A stretch of DNA of 64,000 nt from Goekera deserti (GTDB taxonomy: Bacteria; Actinomycetota; Actinomycetes; Mycobacteriales; Geodermatophilaceae): assembly GCF_010685995.1 (NCBI RefSeq), contig NZ_JAAGWK010000025.1, forward strand, positions 62,001 through 126,000, read 5' to 3'. Positions 8,065-17,219 of the stretch are shown here, in pieces. Positions within the stretch are counted from its first letter, which is position 1. The number at the start of each line of letters is the position of its first letter. Under the pieces are notes generated by a model, which saw only the letters and a list, made by a program, of their open reading frames with translations, had not been told where the DNA came from and did not search any database. Made by a program: the position numbers and the translations under genes.

Positions 8065-9147
8065 GTGATCAGCACCGCCCGCCACCTCGCCGACGGCCGC
8101 GAGATCCTCTACTTCGACAGCGAGCCCACCGCGCGCGACGCCGTCGACACCCGGGACCTGCCCCCGGTGAGCACCCGCTCGCAGGTGCGCTGGGATGCGT
8201 TGCTGGGGGAGTGGGTGGTCATGGCCGCCCACCGGCAGACCCGCACCTTCCTGCCCACCACCGACCAGTGCCCGCTGTGCCCGTCCTCGCCCGGTCGCGC
8301 CACCGAGGTGCCCGAGGCCGAGTACCAGGTCGTGGTCTTCGAGAACCGCTTCCCGTCGCTGGCCACCGGCGTCGAGCTGGACGTGCCGGCGACCGCGCCC
8401 GGCGCGCCGCTGACCGCCGTGCGGCCGGGGCTGGGCCGGTGCGAGGTGGTGTGCTTCACCAGCGACCACCACCGCAGCTTCGCCGACCTGGGGCCCGAGC
8501 GCGCCCGGCTGGTCCTCGACGCGTGGGCGCACCGCACCGAGGCGCTGTCGGCGCTGGCCGGCGTGGAGTGCGTCTTCGTGTTCGAGAACCACGGCGAGGA
8601 GATCGGGGTGACCCTCTCCCACCCGCACGGGCAGGTGTACGGCTACCCGTTCCTCACCCCCCGCCTGGAGAAGGTGCTGGACCGGGTCCGCCGGCACGCC
8701 GCCGACGGCGGCGACCTGTTCGCCGAGGTGCTGGCCGCCGAGCAGGCCGGCCCGCGCGTGGTCACCGCCAACGAGCACTGGACGGCGTTCGTACCCGCCG
8801 CGGCGCGCTGGCCGTACGAGCTGCAGCTGTTCCCGCACCGCCGGGTGCCCGACATCGCCGCGCTCACCGACGCCGAGCGGGACGCCTTCGTCGAGGTGTA
8901 CCTCGACGTGCTCGGCCGCTTCGCGCACCGGTTCGAGGAGCCGATGAACTACATCGCCAGCTGGAACCAGGCGCCGGTGCACCAGGGGCGGGACGAGTGG
9001 TGGCTGCACCTGCAGCTGTTCTCCTTCCGCCGCGCCCCGGGCAAGCTGAAGTACCTGGCCGGGTCGGAGTCGGGCATGGGCACCTTCATCAACGACACCG
9101 ACCCCGAGGACGTCGCCCGGCAGCTGCGGGCGGTGCAGCTGCCGTGA
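8065..9147 (+). CDS. galT: Galactose-1-phosphate uridylyltransferase
   Basis: GalT exchanges UMP between UDP-glucose and galactose-1-phosphate in the Leloir pathway. The 360-residue protein carries the active-site His-Pro-His triad (H186-P187-H188, in LSHPHGQVYGYP) that forms the uridylyl-enzyme. The zinc-type CPLCPSSPGR motif lies near residue 70, and the C-terminal SWNQAPVH segment supplies further ligands. I prefer the GTG at 8065, just after a TAGCCT box, over the upstream TTG at 8041. The stop overlaps the galK start as GTGA, a two-gene operon. No galE or galactose transporter adjoins it. Confidence 0.95.
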   Translation: MISTARHLADGREILYFDSEPTARDAVDTRDLPPVSTRSQVRWDALLGEWVVMAAHRQTRTFLPTTDQCPLCPSSPGRATEVPEAEYQVVVFENRFPSLATGVELDVPATAPGAPLTAVRPGLGRCEVVCFTSDHHRSFADLGPERARLVLDAWAHRTEALSALAGVECVFVFENHGEEIGVTLSHPHGQVYGYPFLTPRLEKVLDRVRRHAADGGDLFAEVLAAEQAGPRVVTANEHWTAFVPAAARWPYELQLFPHRRVPDIAALTDAERDAFVEVYLDVLGRFAHRFEEPMNYIASWNQAPVHQGRDEWWLHLQLFSFRRAPGKLKYLAGSESGMGTFINDTDPEDVARQLRAVQLP

Positions 9148-10301
9148 CGCTGCCGGAGGAGACCCTCGCCGCCCGCGCCGCCGACGACTTCGCCGCGGTC
9201 TTCGGCGGTCCGCCGCAGGGGGTGTGGGCCGCCCCGGGGCGGGTCAACGTGATCGGCGAGCACACCGACTACAACGGCGGCTTCGTGCTGCCGACCGCCC
9301 TGCCGCACACCACCCGCGCGGCGCTGGCGCTGCGCACCGACGGCCTGCTCCGGATCGCCTCGGTGCAGCAGCCCGGCGACGTCGTCGAGGTGCCGGTGGC
9401 CGGTCTTCGGCCCGGACACCCCGGCGGCTGGGCCGGTTACGTGGGCGGGGTCGTGCACGAGTTGCCGGCGGCGGTGGCCGGCGGCCTGAGCGTGCTCGTG
9501 GACGGCGACGTGCCGGCCGGGGCCGGGCTGTCGTCGTCGGCGGCGCTGGAGTGCGCCGTGGCACTCGGGCTGCGCGACCTCCTCGGCCTCGACCTGGACA
9601 CCGTCGAGCTGGTCGACGTCGCCCGCCGGGCGGAGAACGACTTCGTCGGCGCACCGACCGGGCTGATGGACCAGTCGGCGTCGCTGCTGTGCACCGCCGG
9701 GCACGCGCTCTTCCTGGACACCCGGTCCCGCGAGGCGCGGCAGGTGCCGCTGGACCTCGCCTCCGCCGGGCTGGAGCTGCTCGTGCTGGACACCGGCACC
9801 CGGCACGCGCACGCCGACGGCGGCTACGGCGAGCGGCGCCGGCAGTGCGAGGAGGCCACCGCCGCCCTGGGCGTGGCCGCGCTGCGCGACGTGCCCGACG
9901 TGGCGGCCCTCGACGCGCTGGCCGACGACGTGCTGCGGCGGCGGGCGCGGCACATCGTGACCGAGGACGCCCGCGTGCTCGAGGTGGTGCGGCTCCTCGA
10001 CGGCGGGGGCGACCCGCGGGGCATCGGTCCGCTGCTCACCGCCGGGCACGCCTCGTTGCGCGACGACTTCGAGATCTCCACCCCCGAGCTCGACGTCTGT
10101 GTCGCGGCCGCGCTGGGGGCCGGCGCGCACGGGGCCCGGATGTTCGGCGGTGGCTTCGGTGGCAGCGCGGTGGCGCTGGTCGACGTCGCCGACGCCGACC
10201 GGGTCGTCCGGGCCGTCACCGAGCGCTTCGACCGCGAGGGGTACACCGCCCCCGCCATCGTGACCGCCGTGCCCTCGGCCGGGGCCCGACGCCTGCGCTG
10301 A
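9144..10301 (+). CDS. galK: Galactokinase
   Basis: GalK phosphorylates alpha-D-galactose to galactose-1-phosphate with ATP, feeding GalT. The 385-residue product is of normal length for the GHMP kinase family. The galactokinase signature APGRVNVIGEHTDYNGG is near residues 30-46, the ATP-binding GAGLSSSAALE near 125-135, and the C-terminal GARMFGGGFGGSAVAL motif is intact. The GTG start overlaps the galT stop by four bases, so translation is coupled. It converges with the IclR-type regulator gene; the 171-base gap holds a hairpin and short direct repeats. Confidence 0.95.
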   Translation: MTLPEETLAARAADDFAAVFGGPPQGVWAAPGRVNVIGEHTDYNGGFVLPTALPHTTRAALALRTDGLLRIASVQQPGDVVEVPVAGLRPGHPGGWAGYVGGVVHELPAAVAGGLSVLVDGDVPAGAGLSSSAALECAVALGLRDLLGLDLDTVELVDVARRAENDFVGAPTGLMDQSASLLCTAGHALFLDTRSREARQVPLDLASAGLELLVLDTGTRHAHADGGYGERRRQCEEATAALGVAALRDVPDVAALDALADDVLRRRARHIVTEDARVLEVVRLLDGGGDPRGIGPLLTAGHASLRDDFEISTPELDVCVAAALGAGAHGARMFGGGFGGSAVALVDVADADRVVRAVTERFDREGYTAPAIVTAVPSAGARRLR

Positions 10302-10322
10302 CCCGGCCCCGGCGTCCGGGGA

Positions 10323-10356
10323 GCACCTGACCGGCTCCCGGGAGGCCCCGAGGTGC
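10323..10356. terminator. Possible bidirectional terminator between galK and the IclR gene
   Basis: GCACCT (10323-10328) pairs with AGGTGC (10351-10356), and inside them CTCCCGGGAG (10335-10344) is a perfect palindrome. The stem is interrupted, so this is only a moderate candidate for stopping both convergent transcripts. Confidence 0.4.
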
Positions 10357-10360
10357 GCAC

Positions 10361-10404
10361 GGGAAGCGCGCGAACGGTGTCCGCGGAAAGCGCGCGAACC
10401 GTGT
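10361..10404. repeat. 20-base direct repeat, two copies
   Basis: GGGAAGCGCGCGAACGGTGT at 10361-10380 recurs at 10385-10404 with two mismatches, a 24-base period. Two more degenerate copies may follow (about 10411-10428 and 10433-10450). This is non-coding and of unknown function. Confidence 0.75.
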
Positions 10405-10472
10405 GCCCACGGAGAGGGCGTGACGTGTGCCTGGCAGGGCGCGACGTGAGGTCGGGCGCCGGTGTTCCTCGG

Positions 10473-11174
10473 TCAGCGGGCGGCGCGGGAGATGGCGGCG
10501 GCCGCCTCGAGCACGGCGGTGACCACCTCCGGCGCGGGCCGGCGGCCCAGCCGCTCGACCGGGCCGGAGATGGACACCGCCCCCAGCACGCCGCCGCCCG
10601 GCTCGCGCACCGGGGCCGACAGCGAGGCCACGCCGGCCTCGCGCTCGGCGATGCTGTGCGCCCAGCCGCGCCGCCGGACGTCGATCAGCGTGCGCGCGGT
10701 GAAGGTGGCCGCCGGCAGCAGCGGGGTCACCTCCTCGGCGGGGGCGAAGGCGAGCAGGGCGTGCGCGGCGGAGCCCGCGGTCATCGGCAGCCGGGCGCCC
10801 ACCGGCACGGTGTCGCGCAGCCCGCTGCTGCGCTCGGCGGCGGCCAGGCAGACCCGGGTGGTGCCCTCCCGGACGTAGAACTGGGCGCTCTCCCCGGTCA
10901 CGTCGCGCAGGATGGCCAGGTGCCGGCCGGCCACGTCGGCCAGGTCCGTGCCGGCCCGGCCGAGCTCGCCCAGGGCCGGTCCCGGGCTCCAGGCGCCGGC
11001 CGCGGTGCGACGCACCAGCCGGTGCCCCTCCAGCGCCACGGCCAGCCGGTGCGCGGTCGCCCGCGGCAGGCCGGTGCGCTCGACGAGCTCGGCGAGGGTG
11101 GCTGGTTCGTCGGCCACCGCGCGCAGGATGGCCACTGCTTTGTCCAGCACCGCCACCGGGTTAGTCTGTCCCAC
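10473..11174 (-). CDS. ltbR: IclR-family regulator of leuCD (NdgR/LtbR type)
   Basis: This 233-residue IclR-family regulator has an N-terminal winged helix ([19 protein letters not shown], about 28-46) and a C-terminal effector-binding domain (about 70-230). A regulator of this family is conserved divergently from leuCD in actinobacteria. There it is called LtbR in Corynebacterium and NdgR in Streptomyces, and it controls leucine (and tryptophan) genes. The GTG at 11174 starts the conserved [13 protein letters not shown] sequence. Only 69 bases separate it from leuC, so the two promoters share one operator region. The short leader has no ribosome-binding site, suggesting a leaderless transcript. 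The family-level assignment is firm; its regulation of leuCD is inferred from gene order. Confidence 0.85.
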   Translation of the reverse strand: MGQTNPVAVLDKAVAILRAVADEPATLAELVERTGLPRATAHRLAVALEGHRLVRRTAAGAWSPGPALGELGRAGTDLADVAGRHLAILRDVTGESAQFYVREGTTRVCLAAAERSSGLRDTVPVGARLPMTAGSAAHALLAFAPAEEVTPLLPAATFTARTLIDVRRRGWAHSIAEREAGVASLSAPVREPGGGVLGAVSISGPVERLGRRPAPEVVTAVLEAAAAISRAAR

Positions 11175-11181
11175 ACAGCAA

Positions 11182-11219
11182 TACTCTCATCCCACTGTCT
11201 GAGACGGCAGTCCAGGATG
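11182..11219. promoter_or_regulatory. leuC promoter and probable LtbR/NdgR operator
   Basis: TACTCT (11182-11187) is a -10 candidate for leuC. Immediately after it the palindrome GTCTGAGAC (11197-11205) is nested in a wider inverted repeat, CATCC (about 11188) and GGATG (11215-11219). A symmetric site at the transcription start in a 69-base divergent gap fits repression of leuCD and autoregulation by the IclR protein. The regulator-site pairing is an inference. Confidence 0.5.
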
Positions 11220-11243
11220 GGACGAGGACCCTGGAGGGACCAC

Positions 11244-12656
<1,413 letters not shown>

Positions 12657-12661
12657 CCGCC

Positions 12662-13267
12662 ATGGACGCCTTCACCACGCACACCGGCACCGCGGTGCCG
12701 CTGCGCCGCACCAACGTCGACACCGACCAGATCATCCCGGCCGAGTACCTCAAGCGGATCACCCGCACCGGCTTCGAGGACGGGCTGTTCGTCGCCTGGC
12801 GCACCAACGAGCCCGACTTCGTGCTCAACCTGCCGCAGTTCGCCGGCGCCTCGATCCTGGTCGCCGGGCCCGACTTCGGCACCGGCTCCTCCCGGGAGCA
12901 CGCCGTCTGGGCGCTGATGGACGGCGGCTTCCGCGTGGTCATCAGCTCGCGGTTCGCCGACATCTTCCGCAACAACTCGACCAAGGCCGGGCTGCTCACC
13001 GTGCTGCTGCCGCAGGAGGAGGTGGAGGCGCTCTGGAAGGCGATCGAGGAGGACCCGTCGCTGGCGGTGACCGTCGACCTGGAGAACAACTCGGTGCGCT
13101 ACGCGGCGACGACGGTCCCGTTCAGCATCGACGCCTACACCCGCTGGCGGCTGCTGGAGGGCCTGGACGACGTCGGCCTGACCGAGCGGCACCTGGGCGA
13201 CATCGAGGCCTTCGAGGCGGCCCGGCCGAGCTGGCTGCCACGCACCCTGCCCGCCCCGGCGCGCTGA
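12662..13267 (+). CDS. leuD: 3-isopropylmalate dehydratase small subunit
   Basis: LeuD is the swivel-domain subunit of isopropylmalate isomerase. Its 201 residues match the family length. The conserved [15 protein letters not shown] near the N-terminus and [13 protein letters not shown] contribute substrate-binding residues, and [15 protein letters not shown] is also typical. It lies five bases after leuC in the same operon. A strong 16-bp terminator follows 17 bases after the stop, so the operon is just leuC-leuD. Confidence 0.96.
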   Translation: MDAFTTHTGTAVPLRRTNVDTDQIIPAEYLKRITRTGFEDGLFVAWRTNEPDFVLNLPQFAGASILVAGPDFGTGSSREHAVWALMDGGFRVVISSRFADIFRNNSTKAGLLTVLLPQEEVEALWKAIEEDPSLAVTVDLENNSVRYAATTVPFSIDAYTRWRLLEGLDDVGLTERHLGDIEAFEAARPSWLPRTLPAPAR

Positions 13268-13283
13268 CACCGGCGGCGTGACA

Positions 13284-13319
13284 CCGCGGGGTCCCGGCCG
13301 CCCGGCCGGGACCCCGCGG
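13284..13319. terminator. Terminator between leuD and the sugar transporter gene
   Basis: Perfect 16-base arms (13284-13299 and 13304-13319) surround a 4-base loop. It sits between two convergent genes and can serve both, since its right arm ends 5 bases before the transporter stop. Confidence 0.85.
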
Positions 13320-13324
13320 GGCGG

Positions 13325-14731
13325 CTACTCCATGTCCTCCAGCTGGCGGCCCTTGGTCTCCTTCACGAACTTCAGCACGAAGAAGAACGAGACGAACGCG
13401 AACGCGGTGTAGATGCCGTACGCCAGGGCCAGGCCGACGTCGGCCAGGCTCGGGAACGACTGCGAGATGACGAAGTTGCTGACCCACTGGGCGGCGGCCG
13501 CCAGGCCCAGCGCCGCGGCCCGGATCCGGTTGCTGAACATCTCGCCCAGCAGCACCCAGACCACCGGGCCCCACGAGGCGCCGAAGAACACCACGAACAG
13601 GTTGGCCGCGATCAGCGCCACCATGCCGGCCGTGTCACCCAGCACGGGCTCGCCGCCCTGCACCGGCGCGGTGCCGAAGACGACGGCGAGGGTGCCCAGG
13701 CTGAGGAACATGCCGGCCGAGCCGATCAGCAGCAGCACCCGCCGGCCGACCTTGTCCACGAAGGCGATGGCGACCAGGGTGACCACGATGTTGGTCACCG
13801 AGGTGATCACGGTGATGGTGAGCGAGTCGGCCTCGCTGAAGCCGACCTGCTGCCACAGCGCCGAGCTGTAGTAGAAGATCACGTTGATGCCCACAGCCTG
13901 CTGGAAGACCGACAGCAGGATGCCGACCCAGACGATCGGCTGCAGCCCGAGCAGGCTGCCACGCAGGTCGGCGAAGCTGGACCTGGTCCGCTCGTCGGCG
14001 TCCACGGTGCGCTGGATCTCCGCGATCCGGGCGTCCACGCCGGAGGTCAGCACCTCGCCCATGACCCGGCGGGCGTCGTCCGGGTGGCCCTGGGCCACCA
14101 GGTAGCGCGGCGACTCCGGGATGGTCAGCGCCAGCACGCCGTAGGCCAGGCCGGGCACGGCCAGGCTGAGGAACATCCAGCGCCACGCGTCCAGGCCCAG
14201 CGCCAGCTCCTCCCCGGCACCGCCGGCGGTCCGGGCGAGGACGGTGTCCACCAGCAGGGCGACGAAGATGCCGGTCACGATCGCCAGCTGCTGCAGCGAG
14301 CCGAGCCTGCCGCGGATCGACGCGGGGGAGATCTCGGCGATGTAGGCGGGTGCGATGACCGAGGCCGCGCCCACCCCGACGCCGCCGACGATGCGCCAGA
14401 ACGTGAGGTCCAGCGGGCTGAAGGCGAGCCCGGAGCCGAGCGCGCTGACCACGAAGAGCACGGCGGCTGCCACCATCACCTTGATCCGGCCGTACCGGTC
14501 GGCCAGCTTGCCGGCGGCCCAGGCGCCGAACGCGGCACCCAGCAGGGCCGAGGCGACGACGAAACCGGTGAGCGTCTTGCCCATCTCGAAGTCGGCCTCG
14601 AGGGCGACGACGGCACCGTTGATCACCGCGGTGTCGTAGCCGAACAGGAAGCCACCCAGCGCGGCGACCGCGGCCAGGTGGATGGCGCGGACGGTGTTGT
14701 ACTGCTCCTGGACCCTGGTGGTGTCGGTCAT
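13325..14731 (-). CDS. MFS sugar porter (sugar:H+ symporter family)
   Basis: This 468-residue, 12-helix transporter belongs to the sugar porter family (xylose, arabinose, glucose or myo-inositol importers). Diagnostic motifs are GGFLFGYDTAVINGAV in helix 1, GKLADRYGRIK after helix 2, PESPRYLVAQG at the end of the N-half, FVDKVGRRVLL in the C-half and the terminal KETKGR. Helices 7-8 contain QQAVGINVIFYYSS, the sugar-contacting QQ-x-G-IN region. The ATG at 14731 begins the conserved protein; the open frame to 15016 includes implausible Arg-rich sequence. It is divergent from serA and convergent with leuD, standing alone. The exact sugar cannot be assigned. Confidence 0.9.
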   Translation of the reverse strand: MTDTTRVQEQYNTVRAIHLAAVAALGGFLFGYDTAVINGAVVALEADFEMGKTLTGFVVASALLGAAFGAWAAGKLADRYGRIKVMVAAAVLFVVSALGSGLAFSPLDLTFWRIVGGVGVGAASVIAPAYIAEISPASIRGRLGSLQQLAIVTGIFVALLVDTVLARTAGGAGEELALGLDAWRWMFLSLAVPGLAYGVLALTIPESPRYLVAQGHPDDARRVMGEVLTSGVDARIAEIQRTVDADERTRSSFADLRGSLLGLQPIVWVGILLSVFQQAVGINVIFYYSSALWQQVGFSEADSLTITVITSVTNIVVTLVAIAFVDKVGRRVLLLIGSAGMFLSLGTLAVVFGTAPVQGGEPVLGDTAGMVALIAANLFVVFFGASWGPVVWVLLGEMFSNRIRAAALGLAAAAQWVSNFVISQSFPSLADVGLALAYGIYTAFAFVSFFFVLKFVKETKGRQLEDME

Positions 14732-14747
14732 GTCCTGTCCTCGGTCC

Positions 14748-14774
14748 GGTGACGGCGGTGTCCCTGCGGTCACC
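14748..14774. promoter_or_regulatory. Inverted repeat upstream of the sugar porter gene
   Basis: GGTGAC (14748-14753) and GTCACC (14769-14774) form a dyad with a 15-base spacer just upstream of the porter start. The size fits an operator for a dimeric regulator, but none is encoded next to it. I see no other gene or clear promoter in the 14732-14987 gap. Confidence 0.25.
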
Positions 14775-14987
14775 TGACCACAGCGCCCCTGCCTCGGCAT
14801 CTCGAGGCCCCGGCGCACGGGCCGACCGGTGCCCCGGGCAGTCGACGGCGCGAGTGCGACGCGGGGCTGCACCGCCGGGGATGCGACGATCACCCCGGTC
14901 GCCGTCGACGCCGCGGCGCCGCCCGGCCGCGCCGCACCCCGGCGCCGCCGACCCGCTGCGCGACGTCCCCGAGGAGATCGGCACACC

Positions 14988-16187
14988 ATGCCCAAGGCCC
15001 TGCTGCTGGAGAACATCGACCCGGTGGCGACCGACCTGCTCGGCGCGGCCGGCTACGAGGTCGAACGACTGAGGGAGGCCCTGGGCGAGGACGACCTGGT
15101 CGCCGCGCTGGACGGCGTGGACCTGCTGGGCATCCGGTCCCAGACCCAGGTCACCGCCGACGTGCTGCGGCGCTGCCCCGGGCTGACCGCGGTCGGCGCG
15201 TTCTGCATCGGCACCAACCAGGTCGACCTCGCCGCGGCGGCGGCCGCAGGCGTCGCGGTGTTCAACGCGCCGTACTCGAACACCCGTAGCGTCGTCGAGC
15301 TGGCGCTGGCGGAGATCATCTGCCTGGCCCGCCGGCTCGTCGACCGGGACCGCTCGCTGCACGCCGGCACCTGGGACAAGTCCGCCGCCGGCAGCCACGA
15401 GGTGCGCGGCCGCACGATCGGCATCGTCGGCTACGGCAACATCGGCAGCCAGCTCTCGGTGCTCGCCGAGGCGCTGGGCATGCGGGTGCTGTTCTACGAC
15501 CTGGAGCAGAAGCTCGCCCTGGGCAACGCCGAGGCCTGCGCCAGCCTGGAGGAGCTGCTGGAGCGGGCGGAGACGGTGACCCTGCACGTCGACGGCCGGG
15601 CCGGGAACGCCGGGATGTTCGGCGCGGAGCAGTTCGCCATGATGCGGCCGCGCAGCCTGTTCCTCAACCTGTCGCGCGGCTTCGTCGTCGACCACGAGGC
15701 GCTGCGGGAGCACGTGCTGTCCGGGCACATCGCCGGTGCGGCGATCGACGTGTTCCCCGACGAGCCCCGCGAGCAGGGCGACCCCTTCGACTCGGTCCTG
15801 CGCGGGCTGCCCAACGTCGTGCTCACCCCGCACGTCGGCGGCTCGACCCAGGAAGCGCAGCACGACATCGGCCGGTTCGTGGCCGGCAAGCTCCTGGAGT
15901 ACCGCACCGCCGGGACGACGACGCTCAGCGTCAACCTGCCGACCGCGGCGCTGTACGGGTCGTCGGCCACCCGGTTCGCCGTGCTGCACCGCAACGTGCC
16001 CGGCGTGCTGGCCCGGGTCACCGCGCTGGTCGGCGGGCACGGGCTGAACGTCGACGGCCAGGTGCTGGCCACCCGGGGCGAGCTCGGCTACGTGCTGGCC
16101 GACGTCAGCGCGCCCCTCCCGCCGGACCTGCTGACCGCCCTGCAGGAGATGCCGGAGACCGTGCGGGTCACCACCTACGGCCCCTGA
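14988..16187 (+). CDS. serA: D-3-phosphoglycerate dehydrogenase
   Basis: SerA oxidises 3-phosphoglycerate to 3-phosphohydroxypyruvate, the first step of serine synthesis. The 399-residue protein is of the E. coli type: catalytic and NAD domains (about 1-310) plus one C-terminal ACT domain (about 325-395) for serine feedback. Recognisable segments are GIRSQTQVT, CIGTNQVDL, the Rossmann GIVGYGNIGSQ, and TPHVGGSTQEAQ holding the catalytic His. Actinobacteria usually also carry a longer SerA with an intervening domain near leuB; this short form may be an additional paralogue. The ATG at 14988 follows GAGGAG at a good distance; upstream open frame is discounted. A long palindrome separates it from the convergent mutT1. 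Confidence 0.92.
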   Translation: MPKALLLENIDPVATDLLGAAGYEVERLREALGEDDLVAALDGVDLLGIRSQTQVTADVLRRCPGLTAVGAFCIGTNQVDLAAAAAAGVAVFNAPYSNTRSVVELALAEIICLARRLVDRDRSLHAGTWDKSAAGSHEVRGRTIGIVGYGNIGSQLSVLAEALGMRVLFYDLEQKLALGNAEACASLEELLERAETVTLHVDGRAGNAGMFGAEQFAMMRPRSLFLNLSRGFVVDHEALREHVLSGHIAGAAIDVFPDEPREQGDPFDSVLRGLPNVVLTPHVGGSTQEAQHDIGRFVAGKLLEYRTAGTTTLSVNLPTAALYGSSATRFAVLHRNVPGVLARVTALVGGHGLNVDGQVLATRGELGYVLADVSAPLPPDLLTALQEMPETVRVTTYGP

Positions 16188-16209
16188 CCCGCCTTCACCC
16201 GCCCGACGC

Positions 16210-16265
16210 GATCGACATCTCCAGCCCGCCAAGATGGCCATCTTGGCGGCCTGGGGGTGTCGATC
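16210..16265. repeat. 56-base palindromic element between serA and mutT1
   Basis: A perfect 22-base palindrome (16227-16248, core AAGATGGCCATCTT) is extended symmetrically by imperfect arms GATCGACATCTCCAG and CTGGGGGTGTCGATC to 16210-16265. The centre of symmetry is exactly between 16237 and 16238. It lies in the 90-base gap of convergent genes, so it can act as a bidirectional terminator. It may also be a REP-like dispersed element. Confidence 0.8.
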
Positions 16266-16277
16266 CTGGAGGGTGGG

Positions 16278-17219
16278 TCAGGTGTCGGCGGGATCGGGGG
16301 CGACGTCGCGGTAGTAGTCGGCCAGCAGCCCACCGCGCCGGCCGGCCAGGGCCCAGACGCTGGCCTTGGCCGACGGCGGCCAGAGCGCGCCGGCCGTCCC
16401 CTGCCAGCGCACCCCGAGCGCGAGCAGGGCCGAGGGGATCGCGCCGCCCTGGCTGCAGACCACGGTGACCCCCGCGCCCTCCTGGTCCGCCGGTCCGGTC
16501 ATCAGGTGCTCGATCAGCTGCAGGCCGGCCTGCGGGTCGGTGGAGAACTGCTCCTCACCCATCTCCGCGGCGTCGCCCAGCGGCAGCCCGAGACGCTCGG
16601 CCAGCGGGGTGACCGTCTGCCGGCAGCGGGTGGGCTGGGCGGTGCGCACGTCGGTCACCCCGAACAGCGGCAGGACGTCGGCCAGCCGGGCGGCCTGCCG
16701 GCGGCCGGTGGAGTCCAGCGGGCGCAGCCGGTCGGGGCCGTCGAAGTCGGCGCTGTCACCGGCGCTGGCGTGCCGCACCAGCAGCAGCCGGGGTGCCCGC
16801 GGGTGGTCCTCCCGGCCCAGGTCGGCCAGCACCGCCCGGTCGTGGTCGTGGGTGCAGAGCTCGGCGGCCTCCGGCAGCGGCGCCCAGCGCAGCTCGTCCA
16901 CCTCGTCGTTGACCACGAAGTCGCCGCCCACGACCTGCATGAGCCAGTAGTCGACCCTCTTGGGCCCGTGCCGGTGCTCGTAGCGGGTCTGCACGCTGCG
17001 CCGTCCGACCACGACCTGCAGGCCGGTCTCCTCGCCCACCTCGCGGACGGCGGCCAGCAGCGGGTGCTCGCCGGGTTCGAGCTTGCCCTTGGGCAGCGAC
17101 CAGTCGTCGTACTTGGGGCGGTGCACGACCGCGGTCTCCAGGACGCCGTCCGGCCGGTGGCGCCACAGGGCACCCCCGGCCGCGCGGTCGGGCCGGGGCG
17201 GCTCAGCCAGCGATCTCAC
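16278..17219 (-). CDS. mutT1: NUDIX hydrolase fused to histidine phosphatase (MutT1)
   Basis: This two-domain protein of 313 residues resembles mycobacterial MutT1, which converts 8-oxo-(d)GTP to lower phosphates and also acts on dinucleoside polyphosphates. The NUDIX box [20 protein letters not shown] lies near residues 45-64. The histidine-phosphatase RHG-type motif [13 protein letters not shown] is near 147, with partner Arg/His residues in [10 protein letters not shown] and the later CSQGGAI segment. In that second segment Gln-Gly replaces the usual His of the phosphatase core, so C-domain activity is uncertain. The GTG start at 17219 lies inside the end of ppk (17-base overlap), giving tight coupling. 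Its place after ppk is conserved in mycobacteria. Confidence 0.9.
   Translation of the reverse strand: MRSLAEPPRPDRAAGGALWRHRPDGVLETAVVHRPKYDDWSLPKGKLEPGEHPLLAAVREVGEETGLQVVVGRRSVQTRYEHRHGPKRVDYWLMQVVGGDFVVNDEVDELRWAPLPEAAELCTHDHDRAVLADLGREDHPRAPRLLLVRHASAGDSADFDGPDRLRPLDSTGRRQAARLADVLPLFGVTDVRTAQPTRCRQTVTPLAERLGLPLGDAAEMGEEQFSTDPQAGLQLIEHLMTGPADQEGAGVTVVCSQGGAIPSALLALGVRWQGTAGALWPPSAKASVWALAGRRGGLLADYYRDVAPDPADT

Noticed and set aside
14732-15016. N-terminal extension of the sugar porter
   Set aside because: It is Arg/Ala-rich and overlaps the serA leader on the opposite strand. MFS sugar porters begin shortly before helix 1, as from 14731.
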